A stretch of DNA of 8,578 nucleotides from JBEEMU01 sp043778315 (lineage in GTDB: Bacteria; Bacteroidota; Bacteroidia; Chitinophagales; Saprospiraceae). The first letter of the stretch is position 1. Each line of letters opens with the position of its first letter. Positions 1 through 6,343 of the stretch are shown here, piece by piece. Below the pieces are notes generated by a model. The model was not told where the DNA came from. It searched no databases and saw nothing but the letters and a program-made list of their open reading frames with translations. A program made the position numbers and the translations under genes. The stretch is from assembly GCA_043778315.1 (NCBI GenBank), contig JAYWGJ010000092.1, forward strand, positions 1 to 8,578. The letters are read 5' to 3'.

Positions 1-53
1 TCACAACTTCATACTGTAATAATTAGTTTAAACAATTTTAAAAAATTTAAGTC

Positions 54-407
54 ATGGCAGAAATGTTCAAAAAGTTCTTGTACACGAGTGTTGGTTTGGT
101 AACCTCTACTTCGGACAGCGTTCAAAAATTGATTACCGATATGGTCGAGAGAGGCAAACTTTCGGAAGAGGAAGGCAAAAAAGTAGTTGATGAATTTACG
201 GCAGGTACAGAAGACCGCCGCAAAGAATTTGAGGAGCGTTTGAAAAACCTCATCGAAGATGTAATGCACAAATTGAGCTTACCTACACGCGCCCAAATCG
301 ACGCATTAGAGGAGCGCATCGAGGAGTTGGAAGCAACTCAAAAACAAGCAAAACGTGCTAACACCGCCAAAAAAGTAGTTGCAGCAGAAGAAGCTATCGA
401 GGCATAA
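54..407 (+). CDS. Phasin-family-like small coiled-coil protein
   Basis: This is a 117-residue soluble, highly charged, helix-rich protein with no signal peptide or membrane segment. Residues 4-50 form an amphipathic helix region (YTSVGLVTSTSDSVQKL, then a Glu/Lys-rich stretch GKLSEEEGKK). Residues 51-75 are strongly charged, and residues 78-95 (AQIDALEERIEELEA) form a short coiled coil, followed by an Ala/Lys-rich tail. This layout resembles the phasin / polyhydroxyalkanoate granule-associated family, whose members coat PHA granules or act as small stress-related helical proteins. The family match is by overall look, not by a catalytic motif. The start is the ATG at 54, preceded by A/T-rich sequence as is usual in Bacteroidota; an in-frame ATG nine bases later is an alternative. 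The gene is monocistronic, ending before the terminator at 518-555. No PHA synthase lies in the window, so a PHA role is only inferred. Confidence 0.72.
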   Translation: MAEMFKKFLYTSVGLVTSTSDSVQKLITDMVERGKLSEEEGKKVVDEFTAGTEDRRKEFEERLKNLIEDVMHKLSLPTRAQIDALEERIEELEATQKQAKRANTAKKVVAAEEAIEA

Positions 408-517
408 GCCACGCTTTAAAGTCCTAAAAGTGCTTTGCAACAAAACAGAATACAACACATTGAGAACCGTTTTTTATATAAAATAATCTTTCATAGGGTT
501 AAATTGGGTAAAAAGGT

Positions 518-555
518 AGAGTCGAGTAGCTGCAAAGCTGCTCGGCTCTTTTTTT
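518..555 (+). terminator. Rho-independent terminator after the phasin-like gene
   Basis: A 13-bp stem with two G-U pairs is formed by 518-530 (AGAGTCGAGTAGC) and 537-549 (GCTGCTCGGCTCT). The loop is TGCAAA, and a run of seven T follows directly (549-555). It sits 110 bases after the phasin-like stop codon and before the next promoter, so it separates the two transcription units. The stretch 408-517 between stop and hairpin shows no other feature. Confidence 0.88.
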
Positions 556-591
556 ATTGGCGCAAATAGCGTTTTTTAGTTTTATTATCAA

Positions 592-599
592 TAAATTTG
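592..599 (+). promoter_or_regulatory. Candidate Bacteroidota -7 box upstream of the prenyltransferase gene
   Basis: TAAATTTG matches the TAnnTTTG -7 consensus used by the primary sigma factor of Bacteroidota. Transcription would begin near 606, leaving a leader of about 35 bases before the ATG at 641. There is no good TTTG -33 box at the usual 19-21 base distance, only a T-run at 572-577. The call therefore rests on one box plus its position just after a terminator. Confidence 0.45.
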
Positions 600-640
600 C
601 ATTTTAAAAAAATATTACCAATTTCAGACACTCCAAATAC

Positions 641-1489
641 ATGAACAAATACCTCTCCCTCATCAAGTTTTCGCATACCGTTTTCGCGCTGCCTTTTGCT
701 ATGATAGGCTTCACGCTCGGCTACCAAACCTGCGGTTTTTCGCTCTCCAAATTAGGTTTAGTCTTGCTTTGCATGGTTTGTGCGCGTAGCGCGGCGATGG
801 CGTTCAACCGATATATCGACCGCGACATCGACGCTGCCAACCCACGCACCGCTGTCCGCGAAATCCCTTCGGGAGTCGTTTCCGCCTCCAACGCGCTGCG
901 GTTTACCGTCGCGTGTTCGGTCGGGTTGGTCGCTGCCACCTACTTTATCAATCCGCTTTGCTTCTATTTGTCGCCCGTCGCGCTGCTGCTCACCTTGGGT
1001 TACAGCCTCACCAAACGCTTCACCGCGCTCTGCCACATCGTTTTGGGACTCAGTTTGTCGCTCGCGCCTATCGGCGCGTACATGGCGGTCACGGGCAACG
1101 GCGACAATTGGATTCCTTGGGCGTTTTCGGTCGTTGTCGTCTTGTGGGTCTCGGGTTTTGATGTCATATACGCGCTCCAAGACGAGGATTTCGACAAATC
1201 GAAAGGCTTAAATTCCATTCCCGTATGGCTCGGAACGAGCGGCGCGCTGCGCTTATCCACCGCTTTACACGTCGTTTGCGCGGTCGTTTTGGCATCGATT
1301 ATGTACTTTGGCGGCTTCCATATTTTGGCAAATATCGGCGCGGCGATATTCATCGGTCTGCTAGCGTACCAACATTCGTTGGTCAAACCGACCGACCTCA
1401 GCCGCATCAATTTAGCCTTTTTCACCACCAACGGCATCGCGAGCATCGCTTTTGGCGCGTGTATGATTTCAGACATGGTATTTTTGTAA
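641..1489 (+). CDS. UbiA-family polyprenyltransferase, probably MqnP-like (menaquinone synthesis)
   Basis: This 282-residue integral-membrane protein has about eight or nine hydrophobic helices and both Asp-rich motifs of the UbiA superfamily. The first is NRYIDRDID (residues 56-64), followed by NPRTAVREIPSG. The second is DVIYALQDEDFD (174-185). These motifs bind Mg2+ and the prenyl diphosphate. YSLTKRFT (121-128) is another conserved loop. The N-terminus KFSHTVFALPFA is typical of the UbiA-like branch often labelled 4-hydroxybenzoate octaprenyltransferase. Bacteroidota use menaquinone, so the likelier role is prenylating 1,4-dihydroxy-6-naphthoate in the futalosine route (MqnP). This is an inference, since no other mqn gene is present. 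The enzyme acts at the cytoplasmic membrane. The ATG at 641 gives the expected family length. Base composition is markedly GC-richer than in the neighbours. The downstream gene starts 11 bases after the stop, so the two are probably co-transcribed. Confidence 0.9.
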   Translation: MNKYLSLIKFSHTVFALPFAMIGFTLGYQTCGFSLSKLGLVLLCMVCARSAAMAFNRYIDRDIDAANPRTAVREIPSGVVSASNALRFTVACSVGLVAATYFINPLCFYLSPVALLLTLGYSLTKRFTALCHIVLGLSLSLAPIGAYMAVTGNGDNWIPWAFSVVVVLWVSGFDVIYALQDEDFDKSKGLNSIPVWLGTSGALRLSTALHVVCAVVLASIMYFGGFHILANIGAAIFIGLLAYQHSLVKPTDLSRINLAFFTTNGIASIAFGACMISDMVFL

Positions 1490-1500
1490 ATAACAGCCGA

Positions 1501-2787
1501 ATGTCGCTTTTATTTTATGTTGCTGCTGCCGTTTTTTGTGCTGCTACTTGTGTGCTTGGCTTTTGTGTGGAGCGCGCCGACTTCGCTTATTTTATTGCGC
1601 TTGTCGCAACACAAACTGCTTGCTACGTTTATTTTTTGCTACAAAAAGAGCGTTTAAACCTACGTTTTGCCATCTTTTTAGCAATTTTATTGCGGTGTGC
1701 TTGGTTGTTCGCAACGCCGAATCTCTCCAACGACGTGTACCGTTTTGTTTGGGACGGGCGACTCATGGCAGCAGGCATACACCCGTTATCACACGCGCCC
1801 GACTACTTTATGCTGTCGCAAAACGCGGTTGCTACGCTCACGCCCGCGCTGTTCGCGCAACTCAATTCGCCGCATTACTACACCGTTTATCCTACCGTTT
1901 TGCAGGCGATATTTGCCATAAGTAGCAGTTTTTCTATCGGCAGTTTGGCTGCCAATATTCTTATTTTAAAAGCGTTTATCTTAGCTTTCGAATGTGGAAC
2001 GCTGTATTTATTGCTACAATTATTACAAAAAAACAAGCATCGCGTAGTTATTTACGCGCTCAATCCGTTGGTTATCAACGAATTAGTGGGAAATATACAT
2101 TTCGAGGCTGCAATGATTTTTTTTGTGCTACTCAGTGTTTTTTTATTACAAAAAAATAAATTAAATACTGCCGCTTTCGCGCTAAGTTGCGCCGTTTCGT
2201 GCAAATTATTACCGCTACTTTTTCTGCCTGTATATATAAATGTGTTGGGCAGACAGCGCGGCGTAGCGTTTGTGTGGCGCGTTTTGGCGTTTTCTGCGGC
2301 GTTACTTTTGCCTTTTTTGGCAACGGGTGCGCGCGGCTTTGGTAGCAGCCTAAACCTCTATTTTCAATCTTTCGAGTTCAACGGAAGCGTATATTATTTG
2401 CTGCGTGCCGTCGGGCAATGGCTCTCGGGCTACAACCTCATCGCGTTCATCGCGCCCGCGCTCACGGCAATCGCGCTCCTCAGCATCGCATATAAATATT
2501 TGTTGCCAACAAGCACGAAAAAAGACTTTTTCGCCGCTTTTTTATGGGTTCAAACCGTATTTTTTGCCGCCGCAAGCATCGTTCACCCTTGGTATATCGC
2601 GCCGTTAGTGGCGTGGTCGTGCTTCGCAAAACAACGGTACGCGGTGCTGTGGTCACTACTCGTACCGCTTACTTACGTCGCTTACGCGCAAACGCCCGTC
2701 ACCGAAAACGCTATGGTTTTATGTATAGAATACGGCGCAGTTGCGGCGTGGTATTGGTACGAAAAGCGTTCATCATCAGCCGTTTAG
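1501..2787 (+). CDS. GT-C family membrane glycosyltransferase (GT87 / MptB-like mannosyltransferase)
   Basis: This is a 428-residue polytopic membrane protein with roughly ten to twelve hydrophobic helices. Residues 74-87 (NLSNDVYRFVWDGRL) carry the acidic loop typical of GT-C enzymes, with D78 the likely catalytic residue, followed by GIHPL (92-96). Other conserved-looking pieces are the HYYTVYP loop (125-131), NPLVINELVGNIHFEA (188-203), FNGSVYYLLR (293-302) and HPWYIAPL (362-369). The pattern fits GT87 / MptB-type transferases that take a sugar, often mannose, from a polyprenyl-phosphate carrier on the outer face of the membrane. The acceptor is unknown. The reading frame is open back to 1225, but that part overlaps the prenyltransferase in another frame and looks like a shadow. 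The ATG at 1501 begins a hydrophobic helix 11 bases after the previous stop. The 3' end overlaps the convergent gene by 12 bases. Confidence 0.85.
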   Translation: MSLLFYVAAAVFCAATCVLGFCVERADFAYFIALVATQTACYVYFLLQKERLNLRFAIFLAILLRCAWLFATPNLSNDVYRFVWDGRLMAAGIHPLSHAPDYFMLSQNAVATLTPALFAQLNSPHYYTVYPTVLQAIFAISSSFSIGSLAANILILKAFILAFECGTLYLLLQLLQKNKHRVVIYALNPLVINELVGNIHFEAAMIFFVLLSVFLLQKNKLNTAAFALSCAVSCKLLPLLFLPVYINVLGRQRGVAFVWRVLAFSAALLLPFLATGARGFGSSLNLYFQSFEFNGSVYYLLRAVGQWLSGYNLIAFIAPALTAIALLSIAYKYLLPTSTKKDFFAAFLWVQTVFFAAASIVHPWYIAPLVAWSCFAKQRYAVLWSLLVPLTYVAYAQTPVTENAMVLCIEYGAVAAWYWYEKRSSSAV

Positions 2788-3885
2788 AGAATTTATTGCT
2801 TGTCGCAATAAATCCACATCAGCCCTGTAATTTATTTTATTACTAAAATTTTCGCTTTCGCGCAACGCTGTCGCGAGGTCAAATTGCGCTTGCGCTACGC
2901 TATAATAAACGCCTGCGTCGGTGAGTCGCTGCGCCAAATAAATCTGCTCCGTTTGCGACGGCGTAGGTACGAGTATCGCTTTTTGCGGCGAAACCGCCAA
3001 ATCCATCAGCGTCGTGTAACCCGAACGACTAATCAGCACGTCAGAGTTGCGCATTAAAACCTCGAGTTCGGTCGCTGTCGCAAACGGAATTATAGTGAAA
3101 TTTAGATTTCGGTATGATATTTCGGCAGTTTTTGGTGTTCCGCGTACCAATATGAACTGTGTTTCGGTATTTTTTGTAGTATAACTATCGATTTGCGATA
3201 ATAATATTTGCTCAAATGCTGTTCTTTGCGGCTCAGGTCCTGATAATACTATCAATATTTGCGATGAAGTGGTATTTTTTGTAGTAATATTCCTATTATC
3301 ACCTCGTAAACGGCTCAAAATACCAATATATCTACTTTTTTTGGGTAATAAGCCATGCGACAACGTGCCTGCCAAACTCTCCGCTTCGCTCGCCGCGTCG
3401 GGTATCCACGTTTCCGCAAAAAAAAGATTCAAATAACCGCGATGTAGCGCACCGACTAACGCATCTAAATACCGATTATTGGTTTTTATATTGATTTGGT
3501 GACCAATAAAAATGCTTTTTTTACTGTTGTGATAACAGCCGTATCTATTGTCCGAAAGGATAATATCGATGTTTTCTTTTTTTATAATGCTTTGTATTGC
3601 AATGCGTTCCGCTACAATAGTATATATTATTCTGGGCAATTGCAGCGCGATATTTAGCGGCATATTTGCCCATTTATATCGAATATTATAAGCAGGGAGC
3701 GGTATTATTTTTAAGTTCGAAAACTCGTTTTGCAATAAATACAAGGCTTCGCTATCGCTCGCTAACACTACGCGATGTCCTGCGTTTTGCAGCGCGCGGA
3801 TTATCGGAATGCAGCGCGCCGCGTGACCTAAGCCCCACGAAAGTGGCGCGATAAGTACGGTTTTCGATGCGTTATTTTTTGCCAT
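2776..3885 (-). CDS. MurG-like GT-B glycosyltransferase
   Basis: This 369-residue soluble GT-B protein resembles MurG and the related conserved glycosyltransferases of Bacteroidota. The N-terminal domain opens with VLIAPLSWGLGHAARCIPII; the loop G18-L-G-H21 corresponds to the glycine-rich MurG acceptor loop. SDNRYGCY (111-118) and IFIGHQI (125-131) follow. The C-terminal, donor-binding domain begins near ILIVLSGPEPQRT (210-222) and contains SRSGYTTLMDLA (286-297) and VPTPSQTEQIYLAQRL (306-321), the usual UDP-sugar-binding region. The donor may be UDP-GlcNAc or another UDP-sugar; the acceptor is unknown. The ATG at 3885 is preferred over an in-frame TTG at 3894 because it gives the compact MAKNN start. 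It overlaps the upstream lipoprotein's end by 14 bases, which suggests translational coupling. Residues 190-260 are encoded by very A/T-rich DNA and contain a repeated TTKNT segment. The 3' end overlaps the convergent GT-C gene. Confidence 0.85.
   Translation of the reverse strand: MAKNNASKTVLIAPLSWGLGHAARCIPIIRALQNAGHRVVLASDSEALYLLQNEFSNLKIIPLPAYNIRYKWANMPLNIALQLPRIIYTIVAERIAIQSIIKKENIDIILSDNRYGCYHNSKKSIFIGHQINIKTNNRYLDALVGALHRGYLNLFFAETWIPDAASEAESLAGTLSHGLLPKKSRYIGILSRLRGDNRNITTKNTTSSQILIVLSGPEPQRTAFEQILLSQIDSYTTKNTETQFILVRGTPKTAEISYRNLNFTIIPFATATELEVLMRNSDVLISRSGYTTLMDLAVSPQKAILVPTPSQTEQIYLAQRLTDAGVYYSVAQAQFDLATALRESENFSNKINYRADVDLLRQAINSLNG
2791..2813 (+). terminator. Perfect 9-bp hairpin just after the GT-C gene
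   Basis: ATTTATTGC (2791-2799) and GCAATAAAT (2805-2813) form a perfect inverted repeat around a five-base loop, TTGTC, starting four bases after the stop codon at 2787. It could mark or protect the 3' end of the + strand transcript. The stem is A/T-rich and no T-run follows, so it is not a classic intrinsic terminator. It also lies inside the coding sequence of the opposing glycosyltransferase. Confidence 0.35.
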
Positions 3886-5608
3886 CTTTCGCAATTACAC
3901 TCGGACTCACGTCCAAAGTCATCTCCATTTCCCAGTTCGGGCGTAATACTTGCGGCTCTGTCGTTAGTATTTTTTCGGGTTGTCGGTGTTCGTAATAATT
4001 GCCGCTATCCCAACGGCGGTTGCCGTTCGTATCTTCTATCAGTTTCAGCGAATAGCTGTTTGGCAATTGATTTTTATAGGTCAGAGTCGTTGCGGCTGCG
4101 GGTTTATCCAAGTATTCGGTGAGCAAAGGCAGCGTCGCACCTTGCTGAAAAACCTCCAAAACGTATTGTTTTTGGCTATCCAAACCTTTGAGTTTCACTG
4201 CAATAGTCCCGAGTTCTTTTTTACCCAACGGCGTTATTTTAGTATATACAATCGTGTCGTTATCCAAGCCGTTGCTGTTCACCGCTTGCGGCAAAAGCGT
4301 CAGCGTATAACGCATTCCGTCTTGCCAAGCCGCAGGTTTTATATTCAATTCGGTATTAAAACCGCTTGTTTTTTTACGAAATTCCTGTATCGCTACGCGC
4401 CGTTGCAGCGAGTCGCGCAAAACGATTTTACTCGTGTCGAGCTGCGTGATTGGTCGCGCAAATGTGACATCGAAATTGCTCGTATTAGCTATTTTTTTGT
4501 CGATATTAATACGCTGTGTACGCGTTTTTACTACTTTCGGCGCGTTATCGCTCCTACCTTTACGCCCTAAGCCGTCGTTGGCTTGTTGCAATAGTAAAAT
4601 TGGTTTGTCACCGAGCCATTCGGCAGCCGTAGGCAGTTTTAAGCGGACTGTATCCGTGCTTTTATCGGGATAAGTCACCAAAAAAGCCGTATTTTTTCCT
4701 GCCTCTTCGTGCCATATTACCAGCGAATCGTTGTCAATTGTGGTGTTATAAACCGTTCCGTTTGTTAGGTTTTGCACGTTTACGCCTTCGGGTTTGCGGT
4801 TGTAACTGACCACAACTTTGCCGTATTCGCGACTACGCGATTGTATTATTTTATACTTTTTCTCCGCTTCAAAAAGCTGCAATTTCAGTATCGGCGAAGC
4901 CGAAATATCGATATTTTCATTCATGAATGCGATATTTTCGTTCTCTTGGTCGTATTTATAATTATAATTGCCGTCGCGTAGGGCAAAAACTTTATATTTT
5001 GCTTGCTTTAGATTTTCTATCTTAAAGTCACCGCTTTCGTCTGTTATCGCAAAGTAATCGGGTTGTCGCTTTCGCACGACCGAGTCGTTTGTTGAGTTGC
5101 TTATCGTGTTACTATACAACATCACTAATACGTCTTTTTCCGCTTTTCCCGTGAGCGCGTTAGTGAGCGTGCCGCTTGTGCGCATCGAGTCCAAAAAGTT
5201 GCCTGTACTAAATACATAGCGGAGGTTTTTATTCGGATTGCGTTCTGTGATGTCGCGGATTGCTTCGCCAAAACTAACGGTATAAGTTGTGTTTTCGCGG
5301 AGCGTATCGCTCCATTTTATAGTCACGGTTTTACCGCGCAAAGTCACTTCGGGTTTTTGTTTGAGCGGCGGCGAAATGATGATTTGTTGCGCAGGATTAT
5401 TGAGTTCTACCCATTCGTTAAACCTAAATTGCAGCTTTTTTCCTTTAAAATTGAGTGCCTTAAACGGCGACGACGCGCTCGAGTCGGCTTGCGGCGCGGT
5501 CGTATCTTTTGCGCCGCCTTCGATAGCTACAATATTTGCGCAGCTATGCAGCAATAAAATAGCTATACAACAAATAGCAAAATAAAGCGTAAAATGAATG
5601 TATTTCAT
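3872..5608 (-). CDS. Ig-like-domain lipoprotein
   Basis: This 578-residue exported lipoprotein has a hydrophobic signal ending in LLLHSC, so C23 is the probable lipidated residue; His at -2 is unusual but tolerable. After the Cys, GGAKDTTAP (31-39) leads into a bacterial Ig-like (SbsA/Big_5-type) domain at about 34-140. A carboxypeptidase-regulatory-like beta domain follows at about 143-240, containing FAITDESGDFKIENL and RDGNYNYKYD. Residues about 371-460 look like a second Ig-like unit. The C-terminal part carries EDTNGNRRWDSGNYY (525-539), an Asp/Asn loop that could bind calcium. No acidic or Lys-Asp-rich surface-export signal follows C23, so it may face the periplasm from the outer membrane. 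It starts six bases after cysC stops and overlaps the next gene by 14 bases, the middle of a likely operon. Family members are common in Bacteroidota, but I know of no established function. Confidence 0.85.
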   Translation of the reverse strand: MKYIHFTLYFAICCIAILLLHSCANIVAIEGGAKDTTAPQADSSASSPFKALNFKGKKLQFRFNEWVELNNPAQQIIISPPLKQKPEVTLRGKTVTIKWSDTLRENTTYTVSFGEAIRDITERNPNKNLRYVFSTGNFLDSMRTSGTLTNALTGKAEKDVLVMLYSNTISNSTNDSVVRKRQPDYFAITDESGDFKIENLKQAKYKVFALRDGNYNYKYDQENENIAFMNENIDISASPILKLQLFEAEKKYKIIQSRSREYGKVVVSYNRKPEGVNVQNLTNGTVYNTTIDNDSLVIWHEEAGKNTAFLVTYPDKSTDTVRLKLPTAAEWLGDKPILLLQQANDGLGRKGRSDNAPKVVKTRTQRINIDKKIANTSNFDVTFARPITQLDTSKIVLRDSLQRRVAIQEFRKKTSGFNTELNIKPAAWQDGMRYTLTLLPQAVNSNGLDNDTIVYTKITPLGKKELGTIAVKLKGLDSQKQYVLEVFQQGATLPLLTEYLDKPAAATTLTYKNQLPNSYSLKLIEDTNGNRRWDSGNYYEHRQPEKILTTEPQVLRPNWEMEMTLDVSPSVIAKDGKK

Positions 5609-5614
5609 TATATT

Positions 5615-6229
5615 TTAAATGTCTTTTTTGATTGTTTTTAATATAAAATCAAGTATTTGCGTAGCGCAATCCTCGATATTGTATTCGTCGGTGTTTAGCA
5701 CCAAATCTGCATTTTCGGGCAGTTCGTAAGGTGCGGAAATGCCCGTAAATTGTGGTATTTCGCCCGCGCGCGCCTTTTTATACAAGCCTTTCACGTCGCG
5801 GGTTTCGCAAGTAGCGAGCGGCGTACTAATATAAATTTCTTTGAAATCCGCCGCGCCGATAGTTTGTTTCGCAGCTTCGCGTATTACCCGCAAAGGGCTG
5901 ATTGTAGTCACAATAGTTATAATTCCTGTTTCTACAAACAGTTTTGCAACGGCAGCCGTTCGGCGTATATTTTCGGTTCGGTCGGCTTCTGTGAACCCAA
6001 GATTTGCGTTGATGCCCGCGCGAAGGTCGTCGCCGTCGAGTACTTTTACGGTGTATTTTTGGTCGTACAATTTTCGTTGCGCAGCAGCAGCGATAGTACT
6101 TTTGCCGCTTCCCGACAGTCCCGTAAACCAAAATACGCAGCCGCGTTGCTGCAAACTTTGCTCTTGTTCGGCACGCGAAACGAGCGTCTTATCGATTGGA
6201 AAAATATTCAATTTATTTTTTTTAATCAC
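5615..6229 (-). CDS. cysC: Adenylyl-sulfate (APS) kinase
   Basis: CysC phosphorylates adenosine 5'-phosphosulfate with ATP to make PAPS, in the cytoplasm. All family hallmarks are present in the 204 residues: the P-loop GLSGSGKST (37-45), the LDGDDLRAGINANLGF block (64-79), DRTENIRR (83-90), the SPLRVIRE segment (111-118) and the mobile lid RDVKGLYKKARAGEIPQFTG (144-163) followed by APYE. The length is normal for a stand-alone APS kinase. No sulfate adenylyltransferase or PAPS reductase gene is nearby, so the PAPS could serve assimilation or sulfotransferases. The start is uncertain: the first candidate is a GTG at 6229, but a -7-like promoter box ends exactly on it. An in-frame TTG at 6211 would give 198 residues and keep every motif. 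The gene leads a tight three-gene unit with the lipoprotein and the GT-B gene. Confidence 0.93.
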   Translation of the reverse strand: MIKKNKLNIFPIDKTLVSRAEQEQSLQQRGCVFWFTGLSGSGKSTIAAAAQRKLYDQKYTVKVLDGDDLRAGINANLGFTEADRTENIRRTAAVAKLFVETGIITIVTTISPLRVIREAAKQTIGAADFKEIYISTPLATCETRDVKGLYKKARAGEIPQFTGISAPYELPENADLVLNTDEYNIEDCATQILDFILKTIKKDI

Positions 6230-6236
6230 AAAGGTA
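6229..6236 (-). promoter_or_regulatory. Candidate -7 box for the cysC operon
   Basis: On the - strand, TACCTTTG (6236 down to 6229) matches the TAnnTTTG -7 consensus. It lies just downstream of the palindromic terminator at 6265-6303, where a new promoter is needed. No exact TTTG lies 19-21 bases upstream; the closest is ATTG at 6264-6261, with a 24-base spacer. If real, transcription starts near 6222-6224, downstream of the GTG start codon. An eight-base box with six fixed bases can also occur by chance. Confidence 0.42.
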
Positions 6237-6264
6237 GCTATTTTATTTCAGCTAAATACACAAT

Positions 6265-6303
6265 AAAAAGAACGTACAGATGCAGCATCTGTACGTTCTT
6301 TTT
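6265..6303 (-). terminator. Perfect 39-base palindromic terminator, probably bidirectional
   Basis: Two 19-base arms are perfectly complementary around a single central A at 6284. The G/C-bearing core is GAACGTACAGATGC on the left (6270-6283) and its exact complement on the right. Each arm ends in A/T tracts, so both strands read as a long hairpin followed by T residues (TTTTTATTG on the - strand, TTTTTTG on the + strand). It lies 40 bases after the sorting-domain gene's stop and before the cysC promoter, and most simply terminates the sorting-domain transcript. Confidence 0.85.
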
Positions 6304-6343
6304 TGCACATTTTTCGCGTTTAAGCGATAATATTACTATATAA

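Noticed and set aside
758..1476. Several open frames on both strands across the prenyltransferase gene
   Set aside because: They arise from the GC-rich codon use of the real gene; their translations are Arg-rich and low in structure with no family motif.
1225..1500. N-terminal extension of the GT-C glycosyltransferase reading frame
   Set aside because: It overlaps the prenyltransferase in another frame, is Arg/His-rich and unlike a membrane protein, while a hydrophobic helix begins cleanly at the ATG at 1501.
1595..1609. TTGCG-CTTGT-CGCAA inverted repeat inside the GT-C gene, similar to the hairpin at 2791-2813
   Set aside because: It is short, lies within coding sequence and is explained by ordinary codons; the shared TTGTCGCAA is probably coincidence.
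3980..4570. Long open frame antisense to the lipoprotein gene
   Set aside because: No recognisable motif or start context; the lipoprotein frame has a signal, lipobox and domain pattern that explain the DNA.
5750..6343. Long open frame antisense to cysC
   Set aside because: cysC carries every APS-kinase motif; the antisense translation has none and runs through the palindromic terminator.
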